This document shows, piece by piece, positions 1 to 8,550 of a stretch of 64,000 nucleotides of DNA. The stretch spans positions 744,001 to 808,000 of the forward strand of contig NZ_JACIDS010000004.1 of assembly GCF_014196455.1 (NCBI RefSeq), written 5' to 3'. The notes below the pieces were generated by a model. That model was not told the origin of the DNA. It ran no database searches and saw only the letters and a list, made by a program, of their open reading frames with translations. Positions within the stretch are counted from its first letter, which is position 1; each line of letters opens with the position of its first letter. The position numbers and the translations under genes were made by a program. The DNA is from Kaistia hirudinis. GTDB taxonomy: Bacteria; Pseudomonadota; Alphaproteobacteria; Rhizobiales; Kaistiaceae.

Positions 1-323
1 CCTGCGCCATCGCCGGCGCCTGCGCCGGTCTCGCCGGCTTCTTCGAGGTCGCGGCGGTCCAGGGCCGCGCCAATGCCTCGCTCGCCGCAGGTTACGGTTT
101 CACCGGCATTCTGGTCGCCTTCCTCGCCCGGCAGAATGCGCTCGCCATCATCCCGGTCTCGATCCTGCTCGGCGGCATCGCCGCGGCCGGCGGCCTGATC
201 CAGCGCCGCATGGGCATGCCGGATGCCACGGTGCTGGTGCTGCAGGGCCTGATGTTCGTGGTGCTCCTCGTCAGCGAGACGCTTTACGGGCGGTTCGCCT
301 TCTTCCGTCCCAAGGGAAACTAG
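1..323 (+). CDS. ABC transporter permease, BMP/nucleoside family (5' truncated by window edge)
   Basis: The last 106 residues of a polytopic membrane protein, read in frame from base 3 and ending at a TAG at 321-323. The fragment is almost all hydrophobic helices with short charged loops and ends in a short Arg/Phe-rich tail. It lies 2 bp upstream of a second permease of the BPD_transp_2 class. Together with the double ATPase at 4156 this fits the first permease (NupP/YufP-like) of a BMP-type importer for nucleosides, purines or similar N-heterocycles. The periplasmic binding protein is not in the window and may lie just upstream. The assignment rests mostly on context. Confidence 0.7.
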   Translation, partial: CAIAGACAGLAGFFEVAAVQGRANASLAAGYGFTGILVAFLARQNALAIIPVSILLGGIAAAGGLIQRRMGMPDATVLVLQGLMFVVLLVSETLYGRFAFFRPKGN

Positions 324-325
324 CC

Positions 326-1252
326 ATGAACGAGACCGATATCGGCTTCTGGGGCGTCCCGCTCGCAATGTTCGCCGGCGCCATCCGCGTCTCGACGCCC
401 TTCCTCTTCGTCTCGCTCGGCGAATGCCTGACCGAGAAGTCGGGCCGCATCAATCTCGGCCTCGAGGGCACGCTCGTCTTCGGCGCCATGTCTGGCTATG
501 CCGTCGCTTATCTCACCGGCTCGCCCTGGTTCGGCGTGTTCTGCGCCGGCCTCTCCGGCTGCTTCTTCGGCGCGATCCACGGCTATATCTGCAAGCTGCC
601 CAAGGTGAATGACATCGCGATCGGCATCGCCATGATGCTGTTCGGCACCGGCCTTGCCTTCTTCTTCGGCAAGCCCTTCATCCAGCCACAGGCGCCGCAT
701 CTGCCCTCGATCTCGCTCGGCGGCTGGTCGTCGTTGCCGCAGGTCCGCTCGGCGCTGGAGATCAACCCGCTGTTCTTCATCGGCATCGCGCTCGCCGTGT
801 TCATGTGGTGGGCGTTCAAGAACACGCGCTGGGGCCTCATCGTGCGCATGACCGGCGACAGCGCGCCGGCAGCGCTCGCCATGGGCTATTCGGTGGATTG
901 GGTGCGCTTCCTCGCGACGACGGTCGGCGGCTTCTTCGCCGGTGTCGGCGGCGCTTTCCTGTCGCTCTATTATCCCGGCGCCTGGAGCGAGGGCCTTTCC
1001 TCCGGCCAGGGCCTGATGGCGGTCGCCCTCGTCATCTTCGCGCGCTGGAATCCGCTCGCCTGCTTCGGCGCGGCGCTGCTGTTCGGCGCGGCCGGCGCGC
1101 TCGGCCCGGCACTGCAATCCGTCGGCATCACGCAGGGCTACTACTTCTTCAACGCCGCGCCCTACCTGCTGACGCTCTTCATCATGATCGCCTCGGTCTC
1201 GCCGAAGCGCTCGCTGAAGGGCGCGCCCGGCGAACTGTCGATCACCAAGTGA
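326..1252 (+). CDS. ABC transporter permease, BMP/nucleoside family (NupQ/YufQ-like)
   Basis: A 308-residue inner-membrane protein with about eight hydrophobic helices. The N-terminal part (around residues 28-50) carries the family signature LTEKSGRINLGLEG, typical of the second permease in BMP-type nucleoside importers. The start ATG follows the upstream permease stop by 2 bp and the stop precedes amiF by 7 bp, so all are one transcription unit. The substrate cannot be read from the permease. Given the neighbouring hydrolases it is likely a small cyclic or linear ureide or imide such as cyanurate, biuret or a pyrimidine breakdown product (inference). Confidence 0.85.
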   Translation: MNETDIGFWGVPLAMFAGAIRVSTPFLFVSLGECLTEKSGRINLGLEGTLVFGAMSGYAVAYLTGSPWFGVFCAGLSGCFFGAIHGYICKLPKVNDIAIGIAMMLFGTGLAFFFGKPFIQPQAPHLPSISLGGWSSLPQVRSALEINPLFFIGIALAVFMWWAFKNTRWGLIVRMTGDSAPAALAMGYSVDWVRFLATTVGGFFAGVGGAFLSLYYPGAWSEGLSSGQGLMAVALVIFARWNPLACFGAALLFGAAGALGPALQSVGITQGYYFFNAAPYLLTLFIMIASVSPKRSLKGAPGELSITK

Positions 1253-1259
1253 GTGAGAA

Positions 1260-2276
1260 ATGAACGGTCTCGGAGGTCTCAACAAATCGCCAAACGGCGT
1301 CGTCATCGGGCTGGTGCAGTTGCAGCTTCCGGTCACGGTGACGCCGGCCGATCTCGCCCGTCAGACCGCGCGCATCGTGGAACTGGTCGGCAAGGCGCGG
1401 CGCAACAATGCCGGCATGGATCTGGTCGTCTTTCCGGAATATGCGCTGCACGGCCTGTCGATGGACACCAATCCGGCGATCATGTGCTCGCTGGACGGGC
1501 CGGAGATCGCCGCCTTCAAGGCCGCCTGCAAGGAGCACCGGATCTGGGGCTGCTTCTCCATCATGGAGTATAACCCCGGCGGCAATCCCTATAATTCCGG
1601 CGTCATCATCGACGATCAGGGCGCGCTGAAACTCTACTATCGCAAGCTCCATCCCTGGGTCCCCGTCGAGCCCTGGGAGCCGGGCGATCTCGGCATTCCC
1701 GTGATCGACGGGCCGAAGGGCTGCAAGCTCGGCCTCATCATCTGCCATGACGGCATGTTCCCGGAGATGGCGCGCGAGGCGGCCTATAAGGGCGCGGAGA
1801 TCATGATCCGCACGGCCGGCTATACCGCGCCGATCCGCGAGAGCTGGCGCTTCACCAACCAGTCCAACTCCTTCTGCAACCTCATGGTGACGGCGAATGT
1901 GTGCATGTCGGGGTCCGACGGCACCTTCGATTCCATGGGCGAGGGGATGATCGTCAATTTCGACGGCTCGATCATCGCGCATGGCACGAACGGGCGGCCG
2001 GACGAGATCATCACGGCCGAGGTGCGTCCGGATCTGGTGCGCGAGGCCCGCATCAACTGGGGCGTCGAGAACAATATCTATCAGTTCGGTCACCGCGCCT
2101 ATGTCGCGGTCAAGGGCGGGGCGCAGGACTGCCCCTACACCTACATGACCGACCTCGCTGCCGGGACATACCGCCTGCCCTGGGAGGACCAGATCGTCGT
2201 CACCGACGGCACGTCCTGCGGCTTCCCGGCGCCGACGCGCCTCTATGGCGAAAAGCGCGCCGAAGCGGCGGAATAG
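1260..2276 (+). CDS. amiF: Formamidase AmiF-type nitrilase-superfamily amidase
   Basis: 338 residues, the usual AmiF length, matching the Helicobacter formamidase family along its whole length: SIMEYNP, YRKLHPW, EPWEPGDLG, ICHDGM and YKGAEI are all present. The nitrilase-fold triad is visible as Glu60 (FPEY), Lys129 (YRKL) and Cys162 (ICHDG). The family hydrolyses formamide to formate and ammonia in the cytoplasm; related enzymes act on other short amides. It sits between the importer permeases and biuH, spaced 7 and 12 bp. In this operon it may release ammonia from a small amide produced by ring breakdown, but the true substrate is not evident from sequence. Confidence 0.88.
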   Translation: MNGLGGLNKSPNGVVIGLVQLQLPVTVTPADLARQTARIVELVGKARRNNAGMDLVVFPEYALHGLSMDTNPAIMCSLDGPEIAAFKAACKEHRIWGCFSIMEYNPGGNPYNSGVIIDDQGALKLYYRKLHPWVPVEPWEPGDLGIPVIDGPKGCKLGLIICHDGMFPEMAREAAYKGAEIMIRTAGYTAPIRESWRFTNQSNSFCNLMVTANVCMSGSDGTFDSMGEGMIVNFDGSIIAHGTNGRPDEIITAEVRPDLVREARINWGVENNIYQFGHRAYVAVKGGAQDCPYTYMTDLAAGTYRLPWEDQIVVTDGTSCGFPAPTRLYGEKRAEAAE

Positions 2277-2288
2277 GAGAGCGTAGCC

Positions 2289-3017
2289 ATGAGTTCGCAA
2301 ACCCTCGACGAGCGCATCGACGGCGTTCAGGTTGCCGGCGGCCGCACGATCGCGTCGGAGCCCTATGCGTGGCCGTTCGACGGCGATCTGCGGCCCGAGA
2401 ACACGGCGCTGGTCGTCATCGACATGCAGACCGATTTCTGCGGCGTCGGCGGCTATGTCGACAGCATGGGCTACGACATCTCGCTGACGCGGGCGCCGAT
2501 CGAGCCGATCCGCCGCCTGCTCGCCGCGATGCGGGCCAAGGGCTATCACATCATCCACACGCGCGAGGGCCACAGGCCGGACCTCTCGGACCTGCCGGCC
2601 AACAAGCGCTGGCGCTCGCAACGCATCGGCGCCGGTATCGGCGATCAGGGCCCGCAGGGGCGCATCCTCGTGCGCGGCGAGCCGGGCTGGGAAATCATCC
2701 CGGAGCTTGCGCCCGAGCCGGGCGAACCGGTGATCGACAAGCCGGGCAAGGGCACGTTCTGCGCCACCGATTTCGAACTCGTGCTCCGGATGCGCGGTAT
2801 CCGCAACATCGTGCTCACCGGCATCACGACCGATGTGTGCGTGCACACGACCATGCGCGAGGCGAATGATCGCGGCTTCGAGTGCCTGATCCTTTCGGAT
2901 TGTTGCGGCGCGACCAGGCACGAGAACCATCTGGCCGCGCTCGACATGGTCAAGATGCAGGGCGGCGTGTTCGGTGCCGTCGCCACGTCGGACGCGCTGC
3001 TCGCGGTGCTGCCATGA
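2289..3017 (+). CDS. biuH: Biuret amidohydrolase BiuH (isochorismatase-like cysteine hydrolase)
   Basis: 242 residues of the isochorismatase-like fold. The triad is Asp45 (VVIDMQTDF), Lys151 (IDKPGKG) and Cys184 (TTDVCV), with 106- and 33-residue spacing that matches the characterised rhizobial biuret hydrolase. Other BiuH hallmarks are [23 protein letters not shown] and [15 protein letters not shown]. BiuH converts biuret to allophanate and ammonia. An AGGAG ribosome site overlaps the amiF stop. The stop overlaps the start of the ring-opening hydrolase (ATGA at 3014), so the two are translationally coupled. This supports a role directly after ring opening: carboxybiuret loses CO2 to give biuret, which this enzyme hydrolyses. 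Confidence 0.87.
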   Translation: MSSQTLDERIDGVQVAGGRTIASEPYAWPFDGDLRPENTALVVIDMQTDFCGVGGYVDSMGYDISLTRAPIEPIRRLLAAMRAKGYHIIHTREGHRPDLSDLPANKRWRSQRIGAGIGDQGPQGRILVRGEPGWEIIPELAPEPGEPVIDKPGKGTFCATDFELVLRMRGIRNIVLTGITTDVCVHTTMREANDRGFECLILSDCCGATRHENHLAALDMVKMQGGVFGAVATSDALLAVLP

Positions 3018-4159
3018 CGCGCCGCAGCGCCTTCGTCCATCGTTTCCCTGCTCGCGCGCCCGATGACGTCGCGCCGATCGAGGAGGCGATCCGCAGCGGC
3101 CTGCTGCGCCCCGAGGGCATTGTCGCGGTGCTCGGCAAGACCGAGGGCAATGGCAATGTCAACGACTTCACCCGCGCCTTCGCGGTGCGCGCGGTGAAGG
3201 ATGCCCTCCGCCCGCATCTTGTGCCCCAGGCGGTCGAACGGATCTCCTATGTCATGTCGGGCGGCACCGAGGGCGCGCTCGCGCCGCACTGGATCGTGCT
3301 CGGCCGCACTGAAGCGCCTGCGGGCGAGAGCGTCTCGCCCGCGCTTGCGGTGGGCGGCGCGCATACGCCGCCGCTCGCCTTCGAGGATCTCGGCCGCATG
3401 GGCCAGGTCCGCCTCGTCGCCGAGGGCGTGCGCGCGGCGATGCGCGACGCCGGCATCGACGATCCGGCCGACGTGCATTTCGTGCAGATCAAGTGCCCGC
3501 TGCTGACGGCCGAGCGCATCGCCGCCGTCGCGGCGCGCGGCAAGAGTGTTGCCGTGCGCGAGACGCTGAAATCCATGGGCCTTTCACGCGGCGCCTCGGC
3601 GCTCGGCGTGGCGCTGGCGCTTGGCGAGATCACCGAGGCGGAGATCGGCGACGACGCGATCGGTCGCGACACGGCGCTCTATTCGGGCCGCGCCTCGACC
3701 TCGGCTGGCGTCGAGCTGGAGAACCACGAGATCGTCGTGCTCGGCATGAGCAATCGCTGGGCCGGTCCGCTTGCCATCGACCACGCCGTGATGAACGATT
3801 CGATCGATGTCGAGCCGGTTCGCGCGGCGCTGAAGCGGCTCGGCTTCCGGGCGAGCGGCCAGCTCGTGCCGGAGGAGCGGCCCGGCCTCGTCGCGCTGCT
3901 CGCCAAGGCCGAGGCCGGCACCACGGGGCGGCTGCGCGGCCGTCGCCACACCATGCTGGACGATTCCGACATCTCGTCGACCCGCCATGCGCGCGCCTTC
4001 GTCGCCGGGGCGCTCGCCGCGCTCGTCGGCCATGCCGAGATCTTCGTCTCCGGCGGCGCCGAGCATCAGGGCCCCGATGGCGGCGGTCCCGTCGCCCTCA
4101 TCGCCAGCACCGAGCTGATCCCGCATCCGACGTCCAGCCGAGGAGACCTTGTCTCATGA
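3014..4159 (+). CDS. atzD: Ring-opening amidohydrolase, probable cyanuric acid amidohydrolase (AtzD/barbiturase family)
   Basis: 381 residues of the three-fold symmetric AtzD/TrzD/barbiturase family. The three Lys-Ser pairs expected of the three repeats are visible: Lys42 (GKTEGNG) with Ser82 (MSGGTEG), Lys160 (VQIKCPLL) with Ser230 (ASTSAG), and Lys298 (AKAEAG) with Ser346 ([10 protein letters not shown]). The family opens cyanuric acid to carboxybiuret, or barbiturate to ureidomalonate. Text such as [12 protein letters not shown] and [16 protein letters not shown] is closer to cyanuric acid hydrolases than to Rhodococcus barbiturase as I remember them, and the adjacent biuH and atzGEH homologues favour cyanurate. 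Its ATGA overlaps tie it to biuH upstream and to the ATPase downstream. Confidence 0.85.
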   Translation: MTRRSAFVHRFPARAPDDVAPIEEAIRSGLLRPEGIVAVLGKTEGNGNVNDFTRAFAVRAVKDALRPHLVPQAVERISYVMSGGTEGALAPHWIVLGRTEAPAGESVSPALAVGGAHTPPLAFEDLGRMGQVRLVAEGVRAAMRDAGIDDPADVHFVQIKCPLLTAERIAAVAARGKSVAVRETLKSMGLSRGASALGVALALGEITEAEIGDDAIGRDTALYSGRASTSAGVELENHEIVVLGMSNRWAGPLAIDHAVMNDSIDVEPVRAALKRLGFRASGQLVPEERPGLVALLAKAEAGTTGRLRGRRHTMLDDSDISSTRHARAFVAGALAALVGHAEIFVSGGAEHQGPDGGGPVALIASTELIPHPTSSRGDLVS

Positions 4160-5691
4160 GCGCCGTTCCCGCCCCGCATCCGCGCCGCGCCGTCGAATTG
4201 CAGACGATCGGCATGACCAAGATCTTCGGCTCGCTCATCGCGCTGGAGGACGTGTCGATCCATGTGCGGCCCGGCACACTGCATGCGCTGCTCGGCGAGA
4301 ACGGGGCCGGCAAGTCGACCCTGGTCAAATGCATCATGGGCTTCTACCAGCCGACCCGCGGCGAGGTGCTGGTCGACGGCAAGGAGGCGGTGATCGCCTC
4401 GCCGCGCGACGCGCATGCCCATGGCATCGGCATGGTCTACCAGCATTTCACGCTGGTGCCCTCGCTAACCGCGGCCGAGAATCTCGTCATCTCGCGCGCG
4501 CATCCGCCCGCCGTCATCGACTGGAAGAAGGAGATCGCGGGACTGGAGGAATTCCTCTCCCGCATGCCGTTCAAGGTGCCGCTGACCGTGCCGGTCTCCG
4601 GCCTTTCGGCCGGTGAGAAGCAGAAGCTCGAGATCCTGAAGCAGCTCTATCTCGACCAGCGCCTGCTAATCCTCGACGAACCGACCTCGGTGCTCACGCC
4701 CGGCGAGGCCGACGAGGTGCTCGGCCTGCTGCGCGGCATGACGGAAGCCGGCGACCTGACGATCCTCATGATCAGCCACAAGTTCCGCGAGGTCACGGCC
4801 TATGCGGACGACGTGACGGTGCTGCGCCGCGGGCGGATGGTCGGCGGCGGCCGCGTCGGCGAACTCTCCGTCGACGATATGAGCCACATGATGATCGGCG
4901 ACACCAAGATCCGCGAGCGGGCGGCGCGCAAGGAATTCAGCGGCGAGCCGGTCGTGCTGGAACTTGCCGGCATCTTCTCCGATGACGACACCGGCCTGCC
5001 GGCGGTGAAGGGCGTCAATCTCAAGATCCATGCCGGCGAGATCGTGGGCATCGCCGGTGTCTCCGGCAACGGCCAGTCGACGCTGATCGAGGTCCTGTCG
5101 GGCCAGCGCGAGATGAGCGACGGGCGGCTGTTCATCCACGGCAAGCCGTTCGAGCCGACGCGGCAGAAGATGGCGGAATTCAAGGTGTTCGGCCTGCCGG
5201 AGGAGCCGCTGAAGAATGCGGCGGTGCGGCGCATGAGCGTCGCCGAGAACATCGCCTTCCGCTCCTTCGACAAGCCGCCGATCGCCGGCCGCTTCGGCTT
5301 CATGTCGCCGAAGCCGATGCGCCAGAAGGCGCGCGAGCTGATCGCGCAATACCGCGTCAAGACGCCGTCGCCCGAGGAGCCGATCGAGAATCTCTCCGGC
5401 GGCAATGTCCAGCGCGCGATCCTGGCGCGCGAACTCTCCGGCGAGGTCGAGGTGCTGGTCGTCGCCAATCCCTGCTTCGGCCTCGACTTTGCCTCGGTAT
5501 CGGAGATCCGCTCGCAGATCATGGACCAGCGCAACCGCGGCGCCGCGGTGCTGCTCGTCTCCGAGGATCTCGACGAGATCCTCGAGCTGTCGGACCGCGT
5601 CGCGGTCATGTCGGGCGGCGCCATCCATTATGTCGTCCCGATCGCGGAAGCCGACCGCAACTCGATCGGCAAGGCCATGGCGGGACATTGA
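4156..5691 (+). CDS. ABC transporter double ATP-binding protein, BMP/nucleoside family (NupO/YufO-like)
   Basis: 511 residues with two fused nucleotide-binding domains. Domain 1 (about residues 16-250) has Walker [10 protein letters not shown], signature LSAGEKQ and Walker B LLILDEPT. Domain 2 (about 265-505) has the degenerate Walker [10 protein letters not shown] without Lys and signature LSGGNVQ, as is normal for the second half of this class. It energises uptake through the permeases at 1-1252. Its placement after three hydrolases, with an ATGA overlap to the ring-opening enzyme at 4156, binds transport and catabolism into one operon. It is followed by a 170-bp gap holding a paired inverted repeat. 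Confidence 0.92.
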   Translation: MSAVPAPHPRRAVELQTIGMTKIFGSLIALEDVSIHVRPGTLHALLGENGAGKSTLVKCIMGFYQPTRGEVLVDGKEAVIASPRDAHAHGIGMVYQHFTLVPSLTAAENLVISRAHPPAVIDWKKEIAGLEEFLSRMPFKVPLTVPVSGLSAGEKQKLEILKQLYLDQRLLILDEPTSVLTPGEADEVLGLLRGMTEAGDLTILMISHKFREVTAYADDVTVLRRGRMVGGGRVGELSVDDMSHMMIGDTKIRERAARKEFSGEPVVLELAGIFSDDDTGLPAVKGVNLKIHAGEIVGIAGVSGNGQSTLIEVLSGQREMSDGRLFIHGKPFEPTRQKMAEFKVFGLPEEPLKNAAVRRMSVAENIAFRSFDKPPIAGRFGFMSPKPMRQKARELIAQYRVKTPSPEEPIENLSGGNVQRAILARELSGEVEVLVVANPCFGLDFASVSEIRSQIMDQRNRGAAVLLVSEDLDEILELSDRVAVMSGGAIHYVVPIAEADRNSIGKAMAGH

Positions 5692-5725
5692 GCGATGCCT
5701 GCCGCGTTTCATCTCTATCGGACAA

Positions 5726-5837
5726 CCCCCCTCTCCAGCTCTCCCCCACAAGGGGGGGAGAGGCGGTCCGGTTCCTTCATCGGCAACGCGCTCCTTCTTC
5801 TCCCTCCCCCCTTGTGGGGGAGGGCCGGGGAGGGGGG
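5726..5837. repeat. Paired inverted palindromic element (REPIN-like), copy 1
   Basis: Two arms, 5726-5763 and 5801-5837, are near-exact reverse complements of each other. Each contains a smaller hairpin around CCCCCACAAGGGGG (or its complement). They fill the only sizeable gap inside the amidohydrolase operon, between the ATPase and the second cysteine hydrolase. The same architecture recurs at four other intergenic sites in this window. It could form a large cruciform or hairpin in RNA and partly uncouple expression of the genes on either side. Confidence 0.8.
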
Positions 5838-5861
5838 CCTTCGTCACGCCAGGTGCGCATC

Positions 5862-6539
5862 ATGATCACCGTTCCCGCCGATCCCTTTCCCTATGCCTTC
5901 CCGCCCGGCAAGGTCGCGCTCATCGTGATCGACATGCAGCGCGATTTCGTCGAGCCCGGCGGCTTCGGCGAGTCGCTCGGCAATGACGTCTCGCTGCTGC
6001 GGGCGATCATCCCGACGGTCGCGGAGCTGATCGCGCTGTTCCGCCGCGAAGGCTGGCCGGTGATCCATACGCGCGAAGGGCATCTGGCCGATCTTTCCGA
6101 TTGCCCGCCGAGCAAGATCCGGCGCGGCAAGCCGTCCCTGCGCATCGGCGATGCCGGGCCGATGGGCCGCATCATGGTGCGGGGCGAGCCCGGCAACGCG
6201 ATCATCCCGGAGCTTGCGCCGATCGAGGGCGAGATCGTCATCGACAAGCCGGGCAAGGGCGCGTTCTACGCCACCTCGCTCGGGGCGGATCTCGAACGGC
6301 TCGGCATTACCCATCTCGTCTTCGCGGGCGTCACCACGGAGGTCTGCGTGCAGACGACCATGCGTGAGGCCAATGATCGCGGCTATGACTGCCTGCTGAT
6401 CGAGGATGCGACCGAGAGCTATTTCCCGTCCTACAAGGCCGCGACGGTCTCGATGATCGCCGCGCAGGGCGCCATTGTCGGCTGCGTGGCGCCGCTTGCC
6501 GCGCTCAGCACGGCGGTCGAAAAGTCGGAGGCGGCGTGA
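5862..6539 (+). CDS. Isochorismatase-like cysteine hydrolase, paralogue of BiuH, substrate unknown
   Basis: 225 residues from the ATG at 5862, preceded by AGGTG; the frame stays open upstream but through the palindromic repeat, so the longer start is unlikely. The triad is Asp24 (VIDMQRDF), Lys129 (IDKPGKG) and Cys162 (TTEVCV). It shares long conserved stretches with the BiuH homologue at 2289 ([32 protein letters not shown]), so the two are operon paralogues. The BiuH segment RWRSQRIG is replaced by [11 protein letters not shown] and the C-terminal CCGA by an Ala-Thr-Glu segment, suggesting a different substrate. Plausible substrates are ureidomalonate, another ureide or an N-carbamoyl acid; none is proven. 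The stop overlaps the atzG GTG start. Confidence 0.85.
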   Translation: MITVPADPFPYAFPPGKVALIVIDMQRDFVEPGGFGESLGNDVSLLRAIIPTVAELIALFRREGWPVIHTREGHLADLSDCPPSKIRRGKPSLRIGDAGPMGRIMVRGEPGNAIIPELAPIEGEIVIDKPGKGAFYATSLGADLERLGITHLVFAGVTTEVCVQTTMREANDRGYDCLLIEDATESYFPSYKAATVSMIAAQGAIVGCVAPLAALSTAVEKSEAA

Positions 6540-6730
6540 ACATGGCCGAACGTGAATTCGATGCCGAGGCGCATGTCGCGCATATGGCGAGCGTGATGGG
6601 CCTCACCATCCGGCCGGAATGGCGCGAGGGCGTCGTCGCCAATATGAAGGCCACCGCGCGTGCCGCCGGCCTGGTCACGGAGTTCAGGCTCGAGGAGCAT
6701 GTCGAGCCGGCGCCGGTGTTCGAGCCGTGA
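6536..6730 (+). CDS. atzG: AtzG-like small subunit (DUF4089, GatC-like)
   Basis: 64 residues from a GTG at 6536 that overlaps the upstream stop (GTGA), or 62 from the ATG at 6542. It shows the compact helical pattern of AtzG/DUF4089: a His-Met-rich first helix, then [13 protein letters not shown], then a conserved C-terminal [13 protein letters not shown] tail. In the Pseudomonas sp. ADP system AtzG is an obligate partner that keeps the AtzE amidase soluble and active, as GatC does for GatA. Here its GTGA overlap with the amidase at 6727 implies coupled 1:1 synthesis, supporting a working AtzEG heterotetramer. Confidence 0.85.
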   Translation: MNMAEREFDAEAHVAHMASVMGLTIRPEWREGVVANMKATARAAGLVTEFRLEEHVEPAPVFEP

Positions 6731-8142
6731 GCGATTTTGCCGATATCCTGCACCGGCCTGGCCACGAGATCGTGGCCGATGTCGCCGCGCGCCGCCTTTC
6801 CGCCCGCGAGGTGGCCGAGGCCGCGCTCGACGCGATCGAGGCCGGCAATCCGAAGCTGAACGCCTTCACCGATGTGACGCATGAGCGCGCGGTGCGCGAG
6901 GCCGACCGTGTCGATGATCTGGTGCGGCGGGGTACGCCGCCGCCGCTCGCCGGGCTGCCCTATTCGGTCAAGAACCTCTTCGATGTCGAGGGCGTGGTCA
7001 CGCGGGCCGGCTCGAAGATCAACCGCGACAACCCGCCTGCGCCGCGCGATGCCGGCCTCGTCGAGCGGATGACGGCCTCGGGCGGCGTGCTGCTCGGCGC
7101 GGTCAACATGGGCGAATATGCTTATGATTTCACGGGCGAGAACGCGCATGACGGCGCCTCGCTCAACCCGCATGACCCCTCGCGCATGTCGGGCGGCTCC
7201 TCCGGCGGCTCCGGCACTTCGGTCGCGGCCGGCATGGTGGCGGCCTCGCTCGGCTCCGACACCAACGGCTCGATCCGCGTGCCGTCGTCCTTCTGCGGCC
7301 TTTATGGTCTCAAGCCGACCTTCGGCCGGCTCAGCCGCTCGCGCACCTTCCCCTTCGTGGCGAGCCTCGATCATCTCGGGCCGATCGCCCGCTCGCCGCG
7401 CGATCTTGCCCTTCTCTTCGACGCGCTGCAGGGCACCGACGCCGACGATCCCGCCCAGATCGAGCGGTCGCCGATCGCCGCCGGCGCGACGCTGGAGGGT
7501 GGAATCGACGGATTGCGGATCGCTGTCGCTGGCGGCTATTTCCGCCGCCAGGCCATGCCCGAGGCGCTGGCGGGCGTCGATCATGTCGCCAAGGCGCTCG
7601 GCGTGAGCCGGGAGGTTGAACTGTTCGAGGCGCATCGCGCCCGCGCAGCGGCCTATCTGATCACGACGAGCGAATCCTCGGCGCAGCATTGGCCGCGTCT
7701 CGTGGAGCGCGCGGCGGATTTCGATCCGGACACGCGCGATCGCTTTCTGTCCGGCGCGATGGTGCCGGCCGCCTGGTACATCGCCGCGCAGCGCTTCCGC
7801 GCGCTGTTCCGCGCCGAAATGCGCAAGCTGTTCGAGACGGTCGACGTCATCCTCGCGCCGGCGACGCCGTTCCGTGCGCTACCCTCGGGCACCAAAACGG
7901 TCGAACTCGACGGCGTAACCCTTCCGGCGCGGCCGAATATCGGCCTCTTCGCCCAGCCCATCTCCTTTATCGGCCTGCCGGTCGTCGCCGTGCCGGTCTG
8001 GCTTCCCGGCGCGACGCTGCCGATCGGCGTTCAGGTGATCGCGCCGGCCTGGCGCGAGCACGTTGCGCTGCGCGTCGCGCACGTGTTGCATGCAACCGGT
8101 GCAACGTCTGCGCCGGTTGCGGCGTTGATTCGAGACGAGTGA
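6727..8142 (+). CDS. atzE: AtzE-type amidase, probable 1-carboxybiuret hydrolase
   Basis: 471 residues of the amidase-signature family, starting at the GTG overlapping the atzG stop. The Ser-cisSer-Lys triad is readable as Lys82 (YSVKNLFDV), Ser158 (in GGSSGGSGTS) and Ser182 (GSDTNGSIRVPSS). The 24-residue gap between the two Ser residues is normal for GatA-like enzymes. AtzE removes an amino group from 1-carboxybiuret to give 1,3-dicarboxyurea. The immediate atzG-atzE-atzH order identifies this as the AtzE branch rather than GatA. AtzGEH clusters are also known without atzD, so other ureide substrates remain possible, but the atzD homologue in the same operon supports the s-triazine role. 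Confidence 0.87.
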   Translation: MSDFADILHRPGHEIVADVAARRLSAREVAEAALDAIEAGNPKLNAFTDVTHERAVREADRVDDLVRRGTPPPLAGLPYSVKNLFDVEGVVTRAGSKINRDNPPAPRDAGLVERMTASGGVLLGAVNMGEYAYDFTGENAHDGASLNPHDPSRMSGGSSGGSGTSVAAGMVAASLGSDTNGSIRVPSSFCGLYGLKPTFGRLSRSRTFPFVASLDHLGPIARSPRDLALLFDALQGTDADDPAQIERSPIAAGATLEGGIDGLRIAVAGGYFRRQAMPEALAGVDHVAKALGVSREVELFEAHRARAAAYLITTSESSAQHWPRLVERAADFDPDTRDRFLSGAMVPAAWYIAAQRFRALFRAEMRKLFETVDVILAPATPFRALPSGTKTVELDGVTLPARPNIGLFAQPISFIGLPVVAVPVWLPGATLPIGVQVIAPAWREHVALRVAHVLHATGATSAPVAALIRDE

Positions 8143-8550
8143 ATGATGGAAATCGATATTCCCGAGGTGAAGGCGGAGCTGGAGGCGGCGTTCGCGGCCT
8201 ATGAGACGGCGCTGACCACGAACGATGTCGACGTGCTCGACGCGCTGTTCCTGGATGCGCCGACCACCATCCGCTATGGCGGTGGGGAGAACCTTTATGG
8301 CTATCAGGAAATCGCGGCCTTCCGCGCCGGCCGTTCGCCGGCCGGGCTCATGCGCGCGCTTGAGCGCACCGTGATCACCACCTATGGGCGCGATTTCGGC
8401 GTCGCCTCGACGCTGTTCCGCCGCGACAGCGCGGCCGGCAAGATCGGCCGCCAGATGCAGACATGGCTCCGCACCGATGCGGGCTGGCGGGTCGTCGCGG
8501 CGCATGTCTCGATCATCGCCGATCCGGATTCCGGGGGAGGCGGGCGGTGA
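8143..8550 (+). CDS. atzH: AtzH-like DUF3225 protein (SnoaL/NTF2-like), probable 1,3-dicarboxyurea amidase
   Basis: 135 residues (133 from the second Met) of the NTF2-like fold. Tyr20 (FAAYETAL) and Arg44 (TTIRYGGGE) occupy, with a shift of two, the positions of Tyr22 and Arg46 reported as essential in Pseudomonas AtzH, and the [14 protein letters not shown] segment is typical of DUF3225. AtzH is proposed to convert 1,3-dicarboxyurea, the AtzE product, to allophanate. The start is directly after the atzE stop and the stop overlaps the GntR gene start (GTGA), so it is part of the same operon. Confidence 0.85.
   Translation: MMEIDIPEVKAELEAAFAAYETALTTNDVDVLDALFLDAPTTIRYGGGENLYGYQEIAAFRAGRSPAGLMRALERTVITTYGRDFGVASTLFRRDSAAGKIGRQMQTWLRTDAGWRVVAAHVSIIADPDSGGGGR

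Noticed and set aside
1242-2930. Long open frame antisense to amiF and biuH
   Set aside because: It reads as Arg/Ala/Asp/His-rich sequence typical of the mirror frame of GC-rich genes, and the plus strand encodes clear enzymes.
3493-4155. Plus-strand frame running into the ATPase from far upstream
   Set aside because: The upstream part is an Arg-rich shadow of the ring-opening hydrolase; the ATPase starts at 4156 with an ATGA overlap.
3014-4159. Barbiturase as the main call
   Set aside because: Family resemblance and the neighbouring biuH and atzGEH genes favour cyanurate; kept only as an alternative.
5726-5837. CRISPR-like or transposon-end reading of the palindromes
   Set aside because: Only two inverted arms per site, no regular spacers and no transposase or target duplication seen.
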